Below are positions 8,184 to 16,070 of a stretch of DNA of 64,000 bases, in pieces (the stretch's first letter is position 1; the number at the start of each line of letters is the position of its first letter). Position numbers and translations under genes: made by a program. The stretch comes from Nitrosospira multiformis. Lineage in GTDB: Bacteria; Pseudomonadota; Gammaproteobacteria; Burkholderiales; Nitrosomonadaceae. The DNA lies in contig NZ_FNKY01000001.1 in the NCBI RefSeq assembly GCF_900103165.1, positions 3,286,001 through 3,350,000 on the forward strand, read 5' to 3'. Under the pieces are notes generated by a model. The model was given only the letters and a program-made list of their open reading frames with translations. It was not told the DNA's origin and searched no databases.

Positions 8184-9314
8184 ATGTTTTTTTCGAGAAA
8201 AATAAACAAGGAATCCACGAAAGTAGAAGTCTGGGAGTGCGAATGGTCAAACAAGGGAACGGGCATGGCCAAGAAGGAATATATTCGCAAAATTGGCGAT
8301 GAGGATGAGATAGAGTTTAATCACAATGCCTATTGTGCAGCAGACGCGGTCTGTTGGGCTCCGGGTCGAACTATTGGCAACATCGCTGTCAGCTCTGAAG
8401 AAGCGTTTGGAATGTTCGAGGGTACTTCCGGTAACGACGCCGTACTGCCGTGTCAAATTATTCCTTGTGGGAAATTTCGCCACGGCGCAAGGAGATGGTA
8501 TTGCAAAACACATCAGATTCATTGGGGAACTAAAGCAGATTTCGCCTCAGCTTCGGAGTCTGGAGACGTCAAATGTAGTAATCATCTAACAAAGATGAGT
8601 TATGTCATTAACCCCTTAGAGGTTGAGTTTCAGGAATTTGAGGAAATTGGGATTTGGTGTTCTCTTCCCCCGGGACTATCAAGTGAGGAAATAAAGCCAA
8701 GACCGCCAGAGATACATGTCCATAAGAGATTTAGTGGAGAGGACAAAAAGACCATTGATAGGGATTTTGATGCTGTCGTTTGCTCTTACAATCAAGATTT
8801 AGACTTATTCGAAAACACGGAAATAACACAAATCCAAATAACTCCGCCGGCAGCATTTGAATTTGTGAGATCTATCGAGGAAGAACGACGTATGTCGTGC
8901 GTTTCCTGTAAGAAATGCGGATACCCTCATTTGGACTTGGGTGATTTTGCAATAAATCCTCATCGGAAACATTTTTGCGGGAACTGTGGCAACGATAGCA
9001 TTTGGAGTTCAGAGGCCATTGTGTCAACGCCACTTAAGCCACTCCATGATCAATTTAATAATAGCAACGCCTATATTTGTCCGGAGCGAGAGCTAGATTT
9101 AGATCAATATGAAGGTCGTCGTTTTGAAGTTTGGGCCTCAACTCCAGCCGTTGTGTGGACCGCAAACAGACCCCAGGAGAAAGGAATTCACGCGCATGTG
9201 TATGAAAGTGGCCGAAGAATCGTCGACGATACCTTTGCGAGAGTCATATATAAAGGACAGGAGTTGAGTAGAAGGACGCTTTGGGAAAATATGATTAGAA
9301 ACACGATGTACTAA
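8184..9314 (+). CDS. Hypothetical zinc-ribbon protein in cassette-like context
   Basis: A 376-residue soluble protein of unknown function. Residues about 243-275 form a probable zinc ribbon: SCVSCKKCGYPHLDLG then PHRKHFCGNCGND, in which two CxxC pairs are separated by a His-rich loop. Several more Cys and His pairs (for example YCKTHQIHW) are scattered in the first 150 residues. The stop codon lies two bases before an attC-like site, the usual geometry of an integron gene cassette. It is clearly more AT-rich than core genes here, which suggests transfer. No family is recognised. Confidence 0.8.
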   Translation: MFFSRKINKESTKVEVWECEWSNKGTGMAKKEYIRKIGDEDEIEFNHNAYCAADAVCWAPGRTIGNIAVSSEEAFGMFEGTSGNDAVLPCQIIPCGKFRHGARRWYCKTHQIHWGTKADFASASESGDVKCSNHLTKMSYVINPLEVEFQEFEEIGIWCSLPPGLSSEEIKPRPPEIHVHKRFSGEDKKTIDRDFDAVVCSYNQDLDLFENTEITQIQITPPAAFEFVRSIEEERRMSCVSCKKCGYPHLDLGDFAINPHRKHFCGNCGNDSIWSSEAIVSTPLKPLHDQFNNSNAYICPERELDLDQYEGRRFEVWASTPAVVWTANRPQEKGIHAHVYESGRRIVDDTFARVIYKGQELSRRTLWENMIRNTMY

Positions 9315-9316
9315 AT

Positions 9317-9383
9317 GCGCCTAACGATTCGCAGCAGGCGCGATGGCACTGACGGGCCGCAGCCTGAGCTCAAACGTCAAAGC
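9317..9383 (+). other. attC-like recombination site 1
   Basis: Starts GCGCCTAACGATTCG (left core RYYYAAC) two bases after the preceding stop codon and ends gagctcaaacgtcaaagc, which resembles the L'/R' half of attC sites (normally AACGTTAGGC). The inner arms agcaggc and gcctgagct can pair with bulged bases. The right core is degenerate (GTCAAAG instead of GTTRRRY), so the site may be inactive. Confidence 0.55.
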
Positions 9384-9484
9384 TGTCGAAAAGTGTTTTT
9401 ACGTGAAACCAGGGTTTTCAACTCATTGATTTTCCGATGAGTAAATTTGTATAACTAATTTTTTTGGGTTTTTCCTACACCCTC

Positions 9485-9492
9485 GTTAGGGC
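9485..9492 (+). other. attC-like right core (GTTAGGGC) before the second cassette gene
   Basis: GTTAGGGC lies two bases before the ATG at 9494. It differs from GTTRRRY at the last base. It is counted only because a gene begins immediately after it, as in cassettes. Confidence 0.3.
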
Positions 9493-9493
9493 T

Positions 9494-9877
9494 ATGCATC
9501 GCATGCGGCTATTCAAATACATACCCAAGAAATTTCTTGATGCTTTCTTTCGCAACGGTAACCTCAAGATTTGAACTCTCTACGATTATCGAAAGCTAGA
9601 ACATTACGGCGAAGTCATTGGCGACAAGAATGAAGGATTGCATAAGACAGAGTTCAGTTTCGTAGGAGGAGGCGGGGAGATTGATCTAGCCACCGATACA
9701 CCTGAAGCGGCTTTCTTCAGAACGCGCGTTCTTCGGCCGGATCAACAAAACTTAAAAGTAAAAATCGTTTTCGAGGATGGGACTCGTCTTATTGTAGAAA
9801 ACAACTCCCAAGACCTTTACATCACAGGTCAAGTCCCGTCTGTCAAAAACCTTTTCCGTTCGTATGCTATATATTAA
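9494..9877 (+). pseudogene. Cassette-like hypothetical gene interrupted by an in-frame TGA
   Basis: The frame reads MHRMRLFKYIPKKFLDAFF...NLKI, then TGA at 9572-9574, then TLYDYRKLEHYGEVIGDK and on to a TAA at 9875-9877, about 127 residues in all. The part after the stop is clearly continuous in composition and includes GEIDLATDTPEAAFFRTRVL and a lysine-rich end. The simplest reading is one gene with a CGA-to-TGA type nonsense change. Re-initiation at the TTG at 9638 would give a 79-residue product. No function is known. Confidence 0.6.
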
Positions 9878-10134
9878 AAAATGCGCTCGAGCCGTTAATC
9901 GAGCATATCCGCGGACTTTCAGAGGAGACAACGGCACAGTGCTGCTTTTCACGATTATTTAAATACTGTTTAAAATCTAGTATAGTTGTCGAAAAACCGG
10001 CCAGCAAGTAGCTCTTAGCGCGATCCACTACGTCGAGCTAGGAAGCAAAACTGTCTCCTTATAACAAAGTTATGAGGGCCGAAACCGGCTAGTATCGCTG
10101 TGATTATGATTGGTTCAATTAAAAAGGGGGTTGT

Positions 10135-10491
10135 ATGGTAGAGCCGATCTCGCTGGCTACCGCTGCAGCAGTGATTAGCGCAATGGTGGATGTGATTCAA
10201 CTTGGCAAAGTATCATTTCAAGAATACTTCCGCCGTAGAGAGAGAGACCCAACAATAGCAGCAAAGGAGTTGGCTCTCACGAAGGCATTCTCGACTTACG
10301 CTCAATCAGAGGTTCAAGCAATTCTTGATCGAATTGAACGTTGTCGGCGCCAGTTCATTGAAGAAGGCTCCGGCGTGGCACGCAGGAATTGCTTATGTAG
10401 CGTTCTCCGCGATGTCAGGGACGGAAACGGCGGAACCATTCCAGATCCAGAATGGGAAAAGAATTATAATCAACTTGGGTGCGCCGCATAA
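10135..10491 (+). CDS. Hypothetical protein in cassette-like context
   Basis: A 118-residue protein with a good GGGGG ribosome site. The first 20 residues (PISLATAAAVISAMVDVIQLG) are mildly hydrophobic, perhaps an amphipathic membrane anchor; the rest is charged and predicted helical (EVQAILDRIERCRRQF). The stop codon TAA is itself part of the next attC-like site. No family is recognised. Confidence 0.6.
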   Translation: MVEPISLATAAAVISAMVDVIQLGKVSFQEYFRRRERDPTIAAKELALTKAFSTYAQSEVQAILDRIERCRRQFIEEGSGVARRNCLCSVLRDVRDGNGGTIPDPEWEKNYNQLGCAA

Positions 10492-10535
10492 CCCTGCACT
10501 CAAGCGTGCCGCCCCTTAGCTTCACGTTAGCGCAC
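10479..10535 (+). other. attC-like recombination site 2
   Basis: The ends gtgcgccgcataac and gttagcgcac are inverted with a four-base insertion. Between them, cctgcactcaagc and ccccttagcttcac match the usual L'' and L' arms of attC sites. It begins at the stop codon of the preceding gene and the next ATG follows four bases after it. A 57-bp length is at the short end for attC. Confidence 0.55.
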
Positions 10536-10538
10536 ACC

Positions 10539-11006
10539 ATGTCATCCCTCATCTTCTATATCGATCAAGACCAAGTCTTTGTGGCAACGAACACGCTTGC
10601 TGTGAAGCCTGACGGAACACCAACAATGTTCCGCAGCAAGGCAATCTATCTCCCACATCTCAGGACCATCATTGCTGAAACTGGCGTGGGCATGTTTTCT
10701 GGGGATTGGCGCATGCAGGTGAACAACCGCATGGTGCTAGCAGGGATCGAAAACCTCGACTTTCATACGCCCTTCGCGTTGCGCCAGCGCTGGACGGAGT
10801 ATCAGTCCGGGTTTGATCAATCTTCTGGGGTGACAACTACGATCTACCACTTCGGTTTCTCGGAGGATACTGGTGTCATGCGAGAGCAGACAAGGGGTCT
10901 CAAGCAAGACAAGGAGGCAAGTCTTGCTATTTGCAACGAGCTGTTCGGCCATAGATCATGGGGCCGGACTGGGTGGCAGGTTTCTGTCTCAGTTCCAAAA
11001 GTCTGA
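10539..11006 (+). CDS. Hypothetical cassette protein, possible Ntn-hydrolase-like fold
   Basis: A 155-residue protein starting at the ATG four bases after the attC-like site. The beta-strand-rich start (SSLIFYIDQDQVFVATNTLAV, then SKAIYLPHLRTIIAETGVG) and the motif NNRMVLAGIENLDFHTP remind me of small cassette-borne proteins with a proteasome-like N-terminal layout, but I cannot name a family. The end is abrupt (TGWQVSVSVPKV), so the gene may have lost its true C terminus by frameshift. Confidence 0.6.
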   Translation: MSSLIFYIDQDQVFVATNTLAVKPDGTPTMFRSKAIYLPHLRTIIAETGVGMFSGDWRMQVNNRMVLAGIENLDFHTPFALRQRWTEYQSGFDQSSGVTTTIYHFGFSEDTGVMREQTRGLKQDKEASLAICNELFGHRSWGRTGWQVSVSVPKV

Positions 11007-11190
11007 CGCTTCCACTTTGAATTCCTTGCTAAACTGTGCTCGCTTGTGCTCGGAATTCTGTTTGCCAATGTTCTTCTCCATTTGACATCGCTGTTCACAT
11101 TGTCTACCTTCTAATGTGTCCGGAAAAGCTGGGTTAGCTCTTTATAACAATTTATTGTAATGGAGTTCCTTCAGCAAACAGCTTGAGAGC

Positions 11191-11694
11191 TTAAGAGGCA
11201 TCTTCGCTCCCATAAGCATCAACGTTACTTCGCTTCCATTCCCATATTCCGCTGCGGACTCGACCCATGTCGTCATAACCAATCCATTTCCCAGTCATTG
11301 AGTTTGCGCCGAGGTGGATGATTAGTTGGAAGGTTCCGCTATATGTTGGCCCAGCCTCCTGATCAAACCATTTTCCAGTTACATAACGCTCCTGCTCAAT
11401 ATCGCCAACAAGGACATATCTACGCCCTTCTAAATGACTAACCCAAGAAGTCGTAATGCGATTATGTAGCTGTTTCACCATACATTCCTTTTCTTCGGCT
11501 ACGAACGATGTTTCATTATTCAAAGACCAGCGATGATCCCAGCTCCCGGAGATCGACTTGCGACCTCTGTGCTTTGACGACCCTAGCAGTCGCACTAAAA
11601 AGGAAGTAGCTCTCTCTTCAAACAGAGGTTGTAGAAATAGATTGAATGTCATTCCTACTAATCCACCAAGTAGAACTAACAATAAATCTTTCAT
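11191..11694 (-). CDS. Hypothetical membrane-anchored protein
   Basis: A 167-residue protein with one N-terminal transmembrane segment (residues 1-25, MKDLLLVLLGGLVGMTFNLF). The rest is Trp- and Gly-rich and likely beta-structured (SGSWDHRW, RRYVLVGDIEQERYVTGKW, NSMTGKWIGYDDMGRVRSGIWEW), with repeats of GxW spaced like a small beta-barrel or lipocalin-type sheet. It is encoded opposite to the cassette-like genes. No family is recognised. Confidence 0.65.
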   Translation of the reverse strand: MKDLLLVLLGGLVGMTFNLFLQPLFEERATSFLVRLLGSSKHRGRKSISGSWDHRWSLNNETSFVAEEKECMVKQLHNRITTSWVSHLEGRRYVLVGDIEQERYVTGKWFDQEAGPTYSGTFQLIIHLGANSMTGKWIGYDDMGRVRSGIWEWKRSNVDAYGSEDAS

Positions 11695-11822
11695 GGTTTC
11701 TGGATAGAGATAGGGTTTTTCTCTATCGAATATATTGATAAAGAGTTTCTCGGCTTATACCAAACTCTATGCAAGAACCCACGATTTGGTCAGCGTACCC
11801 TGCCTGGTTGACCAACGTGCGG

Positions 11823-12101
11823 TTAACGCCAGACTAAAAACTTATGTCCTGTTGACTTAAGCAAGTTTCCCTCTTTATCTTTAAGTAAGGGGATATAGCC
11901 CTCTTCCAAGTCATCTACAGAAGCAGAAGCAAATTTAAGGAGGTTTCTAAAAAGCTCAGACCGAGTGCTTGCGCCTGTTCTTACACGCAGCTCATCAAAC
12001 AATTTAAGTGCTTCTGGATTGACTTCAAAAATAAGACGCTCTTTTTTTGCTTCCGCCGCTTCGGAAAGAAACTCTCCTGGGAGGGAGTGAGTGATAGCCA
12101 T
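11823..12101 (-). CDS. Ribbon-helix-helix-like regulator
   Basis: A 92-residue protein with an AGGAG ribosome site. Residues 20-60 (ERLIFEVNPEALKLFDELR, then GASTRSELFRNLLKFA) have the beta-strand then helix-turn-helix pattern of MetJ/Arc-type ribbon-helix-helix proteins, the strand providing DNA contacts. Such proteins often regulate plasmid or toxin-antitoxin genes; no clear toxin lies beside it. It may regulate the small membrane genes transcribed upstream of it. Confidence 0.6.
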   Translation of the reverse strand: MAITHSLPGEFLSEAAEAKKERLIFEVNPEALKLFDELRVRTGASTRSELFRNLLKFASASVDDLEEGYIPLLKDKEGNLLKSTGHKFLVWR

Positions 12102-12143
12102 GTGTAGTCTCCTGTGAGTTCAAAAATAGTTAAGCGGCCTAAT

Positions 12144-12305
12144 TTAGCCGCTGTAAGTGGTTTTTTTAGTGTGGAATGGAATAAAAACTGCTACTACAGC
12201 AGAAGGCAGCCTCCTAAAAGGACTTTTATACTGCCCCCCTTTTAACATAACCATCCAAATAAAAATGGTTACGAAAAATAAAGACAAAATTACGTTAATA
12301 AACAT
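12144..12305 (-). CDS. Small membrane protein, truncated paralogue of its neighbour
   Basis: A 53-codon minus-strand frame. Its residues (NVILSLFFVTIFIWMVMLKGG then AVVAVFIPFHTK) align with the membrane part of the next gene upstream (KIILPLYFITIWIAMFMLTQG then IVFAVFLFAFQTK). It therefore appears to be a tandem duplicate lacking the soluble N-terminal 40 residues. It may be expressed as two short membrane helices or be a relic. Confidence 0.45.
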   Translation of the reverse strand: MFINVILSLFFVTIFIWMVMLKGGQYKSPFRRLPSAVVAVFIPFHTKKTTYSG

Positions 12306-12353
12306 TATAAGTTGTACTAAGAGCGGTCCTCTACGGGACCGCTTTAGGTTTTA

Positions 12354-12641
12354 TCAGTGCAATAAGAGCTTTGCTAGAATCGCTCTTATTTTTGTTTGAA
12401 AAGCGAATAAAAAAACAGCAAACACAATGGAAGATAGCCACTTGAAAGTACTTTCATATAGCCCCTGCGTTAACATAAACATCGCGATCCAGATGGTTAT
12501 AAAATATAGAGGCAAGATGATTTTAAAAAAAATCTTTTGTATCGATCGATCATGATCTGCTTCTAAATATGCTGCATACACCTCTACATCATTACGATCT
12601 TTTGAGAGTTTCTCAGGGAGAGATTGCGGTGGACCGTCCAT
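12354..12641 (-). CDS. Hypothetical two-helix membrane protein
   Basis: A 95-residue protein: about 35 charged residues, then two hydrophobic helices (about 42-60 and 68-86). The ATG at 12641 is preferred to a GTG two codons upstream because GAGG is eight bases before the ATG. Its 3' end contains the hairpin aataagagc...gctcttatttttg, which could end plus-strand transcription. A partial duplicate lies just downstream. Function is unknown; small two-helix proteins in accessory regions can be toxins or holin-like, but nothing here proves it. Confidence 0.55.
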   Translation of the reverse strand: MDGPPQSLPEKLSKDRNDVEVYAAYLEADHDRSIQKIFFKIILPLYFITIWIAMFMLTQGLYESTFKWLSSIVFAVFLFAFQTKIRAILAKLLLH

Positions 12642-12855
12642 TTTCACTACCTCGTGCGTTTTTAGAAAACCTTTTCTAGCTCGTAGTAAAATGTTACCTT
12701 AAAGTGACACCAATGTCAACTAAAAATGTACATTTATCCTACATTTCTCCTACAACCTCTTCTTGTTTAATCGCACACGTACGGGGTCCACACAGAGCTG
12801 GCCCCACTCGTTTGAACAGCGGCCCGATTTTTTTAAGTGGGATCTCTGCTGATTC

Positions 12856-12955
12856 TCACGCTGCCAGTTCAACCGTCGGCAACATCACGGCATAAGCTTC
12901 ATCAGGTGTTTTCTTTTCCAGGCCCGAATGTGGTCTGGCTTGATTGTACTGCAAC
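12856..12955 (-). pseudogene. C-terminal fragment of an IS3-family transposase
   Basis: The minus strand reads QYNQARPHSGLEKKTPDEAY...LPTVELAA and a stop, the typical end of the DDE domain of IS3-family OrfB. The upstream part is missing. It differs from the larger IS3 remnant at 14.3-15.4 kb. Confidence 0.75.
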
Positions 12956-12990
12956 ATGGTACCAACATGGGGTCACAACATGGGGTCAGG

Positions 12991-13087
12991 TCTTGCCATT
13001 TACCATGAGCTGCGTGACCAGTGTTATGACGATAACTTCTCTGATGATATTGCAGTTACCGTCAAGTTAATAACCATGTTGGGATGC
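12991..13087 (+). repeat. Diverged ~100-bp direct repeat, left copy
   Basis: From tcttgccatttaccatga to ataaccatgttgggatgc this segment aligns, with substitutions and an insertion, to 17782-17904. Shared blocks are ccagtgt.atgac, ctctgatgat.ttgc and ataaccatgtt. It contains gttaccgtcaagtta. The two copies bracket the recombinase remnant and the TPR gene. Confidence 0.65.
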
Positions 13088-13605
13088 AATACCTGTTCGG
13101 TTAGTTTGGATTTGCAGATCGCTGTCGCAATGATAGCGGTTTAGGTTCGAGGGGAGACCTCAGAGTCAGACTCGATTGGTTCTGAACTATTCTGACCATC
13201 TGTCCCCATCCTTGATCGCAGGCTCTACCCGCCTCTTCAATTTCTCCTGAATACATAATCAATCGTCTGACTCTATTGATTCATTGACTCATGTCCAGGA
13301 ATGGCGCGGTAAGCCGCAACTTCCGTTAGCGGGCGGCAGGCATTTCCCCGATTCAGCGTGGAGGCCGTCTACAACCGCAGTTTTACATGAAAAATACCCC
13401 TACTGAGGCGTGTCACGGCAGCCTCCTTGGGATCTCGCGTGGCTGGATGATTTCAGTCGAATCGGATATCCTGATATTCTCTATGGGAATACAATAGAAC
13501 CTCTGTCCGCGCAATCGGAGCGTTGCCGCACAGCAAAAAAACCTTTGGTGTAAGGATTGATTTAAGCCAATCTTTCCAGCCATGTGAACTACTTAAGAGA
13601 TTATC
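13088..13605. other. Intergenic stretch without a recognised gene
   Basis: About 500 bases with no frame that has a ribosome site or motif. I see only the palindromic gccgc...gcgggcggc segment near 13310-13335. Likely debris of former mobile DNA. Confidence 0.45.
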
Positions 13606-14100
13606 ATGAAATATCTTCTACTCTTGTTAACCTTGGTATGCGGGTCGGCCCATGCCACCAACATTTGGTATGCCTTGTTTGTCAATGAAGGCGACGTTAA
13701 ACCCAATTATTTCTACCTTACCAATACGCATAGCGATGCCTGCGAACTTCCCTGGTTTGTAGCAAAAATGGAATCGAATGAAGGGAAAATATTGAATAAA
13801 GAGCCCATTTGCTGGTCCATCGGATGGGAAATTCTTCCCAATATCAGGTTTCCAAAAAATAATGAAGTCTTTTTAAATGTTTCAGGTTTTACCATCGTTC
13901 CAGGAGCCCTAAAAGAATGGAAGCCTATTGTAGATGCTTCGCGGCAAGCGTATGACAAACTCAATGCGCTAAAAACCCCGGAAGAACGGGAACGAGACTA
14001 TACAACGAGCCGGAGAACCAGAACCGACTGGTTTCAGTTCTCCTCACAAAACCCGGAAGATGCCAAACGTCTTTCTGGATTGGCTAATCCTCGGCCTTGA
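13606..14100 (+). CDS. Secreted hypothetical protein
   Basis: A 164-residue protein with a clean signal peptide (MKYLLLLLTLVCGSAHA, cut at 17). The mature part is mixed, with two Cys pairs possible (DACELPWF and EPICWSIGW) and a charged C-terminal tail rich in Arg and Thr. The composition is AT-rich like the surrounding island. No family is recognised. Confidence 0.6.
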   Translation: MKYLLLLLTLVCGSAHATNIWYALFVNEGDVKPNYFYLTNTHSDACELPWFVAKMESNEGKILNKEPICWSIGWEILPNIRFPKNNEVFLNVSGFTIVPGALKEWKPIVDASRQAYDKLNALKTPEERERDYTTSRRTRTDWFQFSSQNPEDAKRLSGLANPRP

Positions 14101-14184
14101 AGGTTGGACGGGAGAATTTCTAGTCTAATTCCTGGTTTGGCGCTGTGATAGCGGTATGAAAGTGGTGAAGTGCTCAAGTTAAAC

Positions 14185-14262
14185 ATGGAAATAATCGATA
14201 ACATTAATCACTTGCTTGGGAACAATCTAAAGCAGACCTTCAAACCCGGTTCGAAGCTCAAA
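14185..14262 (+). pseudogene. N-terminal stub of a PLD-domain SNF2-type helicase
   Basis: The 26 codons MEIIDNINHLLGNNLKQTFK..SKLK resemble the conserved start of a widespread family of helicase-related proteins with an N-terminal phospholipase-D-like domain and a SNF2 helicase, often found in defence islands. Homology then stops abruptly and unrelated DNA follows up to the IS at 14349. The identification is from memory of the family and rests on few residues. Confidence 0.4.
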
Positions 14263-14348
14263 ACTACGCTTCGCTTCGGGCCCCACTCGCTCCACTCACG
14301 CGTCCAAGCAAGCAGTGCTCGCTTAGTCGAACCCATGGCGGGTTCTCA

Positions 14349-15362
14349 TGACCTGCTCCCCATAATTAGCTACATGGTGCAGTAGAATCCCGGGTTGCAA
14401 ATGGGTGTTGTGCCGCAAATTCGGCTGGCGTGAAATTGCCCAGGGAACTGTGCAGTCGCTGTGAATTGTAATCCTTTCGCCATGTTTCGATCAGAACGCG
14501 CGCTTCATGCAAGATTAAGAACCAATGGTCATTCAGGCACTCATCCCGGAATCGGCCATTGAAGCTTTCGATATAGGCATTCTGCGTAGGCTTGCCAGGC
14601 TGGATGAATGCGAGCTTTACACCCTGGGCATGGGCCCATATCCAATGCCAGACTGGTAAATTCCGATCCATGATCCACCCTGATCATCCGTGGCAAAGGA
14701 CGCTGCCCGGCAATGCGATCCAGTACACGCACCACACGCTCTCCCAAAATGGAGGTATCCACCTCAATGACGATACTCTCCCGGTACAGTCATCCACCAC
14801 ATTCAGACAACGAATGCGCCTGCCGTCAGCCAGGCCGTCGCACGAAATCCATTGACGAGGCATGGTTGGGTGTTTCTGGAAGAAACAATGGCACTCTTTC
14901 TGTCAGACCGATCCGCTTGCGGCTGCGCTTAGCGTAACACCGAAGTAGAAATGTTCATCAGCCCACAAGCCCGGCGCGCGGACAGTTGCCATGCTGCTTT
15001 CAACTCAGCTACCGCCACCCGCCGTGCTTGTGAGCTTACCACTTTCGTGAGACGACATCTTTCAATGCCGTATTGTCGAGCAATGCATCAGCCAGCAGTC
15101 GCTTGAGCTTGTTGTTCTCTGCTTCCAGCACCTTAAGCCACTGGCATCAGAGACTTCCATGCCGCCAAACTTTGCCTTCCACTTTTAGTAGGAGGCATCG
15201 GAAAAACCATGCTTGTGGCACAACTCCACCACAGGCATGCCCGCATCCGCTTCTTTCAAGAATCCAATAATCTGTTCTTCACTGAATCGCTTCTTCATGG
15301 GCCGCTCCTTTTCCAAGAATCGGACTCTACTATCTCATGAAGCTAATGAATGGGGCAGGTCA
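14349..15362 (-). mobile_element. Degenerate IS3-family insertion sequence
   Basis: The ends are inverted repeats: TGACCTGCTCCCCATAATTAG at 14349 and TGACCTGCCCCATTCATTAG read inward from 15362, with more imperfect matches for about 40 bases. The minus strand starts orfA at 15298 (MKKRFSEEQIIGFLKEAD...GFSD), which has TAA in place of a codon expected before KWKAKFGG and then shifts frame. OrfB survives as two frames: [12 protein letters not shown] and [22 protein letters not shown] with the C-terminal [15 protein letters not shown]. At about 1.0 kb it is shorter than intact IS3 members, so internal deletions exist. No target duplication is visible. Confidence 0.85.
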
Positions 15363-15899
15363 AAAAGGGTCAAGCGCCCAGTAGTGAATCACAACAGGGG
15401 AAACTTCCGCACCGGGCAATGCCTTGGCGCGCGCAATATTGTGCGCTCCGGATGCGAATGCACTCAAAAGCAGGCGTTGATCGAGCCATCCTCTCGACCT
15501 TGCTCTATCATGGCTTGCGGCCGGAGGAGCTCACCAAGCTAGAAGTGAAAGATTACTGCCATACACGCCGTGGCGTAGCCTATTACGGATACAAGACGGC
15601 AAGATGCACTTTATTCCCACCCATCCAAGAATAACGTACACATACATACCTACACGGCACTCATATCCCGTAACTATTTAAGAGCAGGTCGTACTGAAGT
15701 ATTTAAGAAGCTCAGCATTACAGGCGAGAACATAGGGCCATATGTGATGCGGGGCACCGCCGCCAATGCACTAGATAATGATACGGATATCGCCAAGGTG
15801 CAGGAATAGTTGGGGCATGCAAATATTGCTACTACTCGGATCTATGATCATCGCAAAACTCGCCCGGAAGACAATCCTAAGTTTAAGGTGAATTATTAA
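15363..15899 (+). pseudogene. Tyrosine recombinase (integrase) remnant
   Basis: Fragments in several frames form the C-terminal catalytic domain of a tyrosine recombinase. APDANALKSRR in one frame continues as DRAILSTLLYHGLRPEELTKL in another after one extra T near 15480. The C terminus reads ENIGPYVMRGTAATNALDND.DIAKVQE, then TAG in place of Trp, then LGHANIATTRIYDHRKTRPED and FKVNY. The box II pieces (R..A...G and LGH..I.TT..Y) are visible with the catalytic Tyr in IYDH. The N-terminal half is missing, cut at the IS end at 15362. Confidence 0.85.
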
Positions 15900-16070
15900 A
15901 TATTGAAAAGTATTCAAACTCTACCAATCTCCTTGAGTTTTGCTATAACTGGATAGACCGTAGGTCGCATCAAGTAACAGCGAACTCCGTGGAGATACAA
16001 TAGCCTTCCCTATATCTGGCTTCTCCTAGGATCCTTGGAATCGCCAATAATTGGTAAACAGGAGTAAATC

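Noticed and set aside
12157-12399. 80-codon plus-strand frame
   Set aside because: It is antisense to the paralogous small membrane genes and crosses two hairpins; no start signal.
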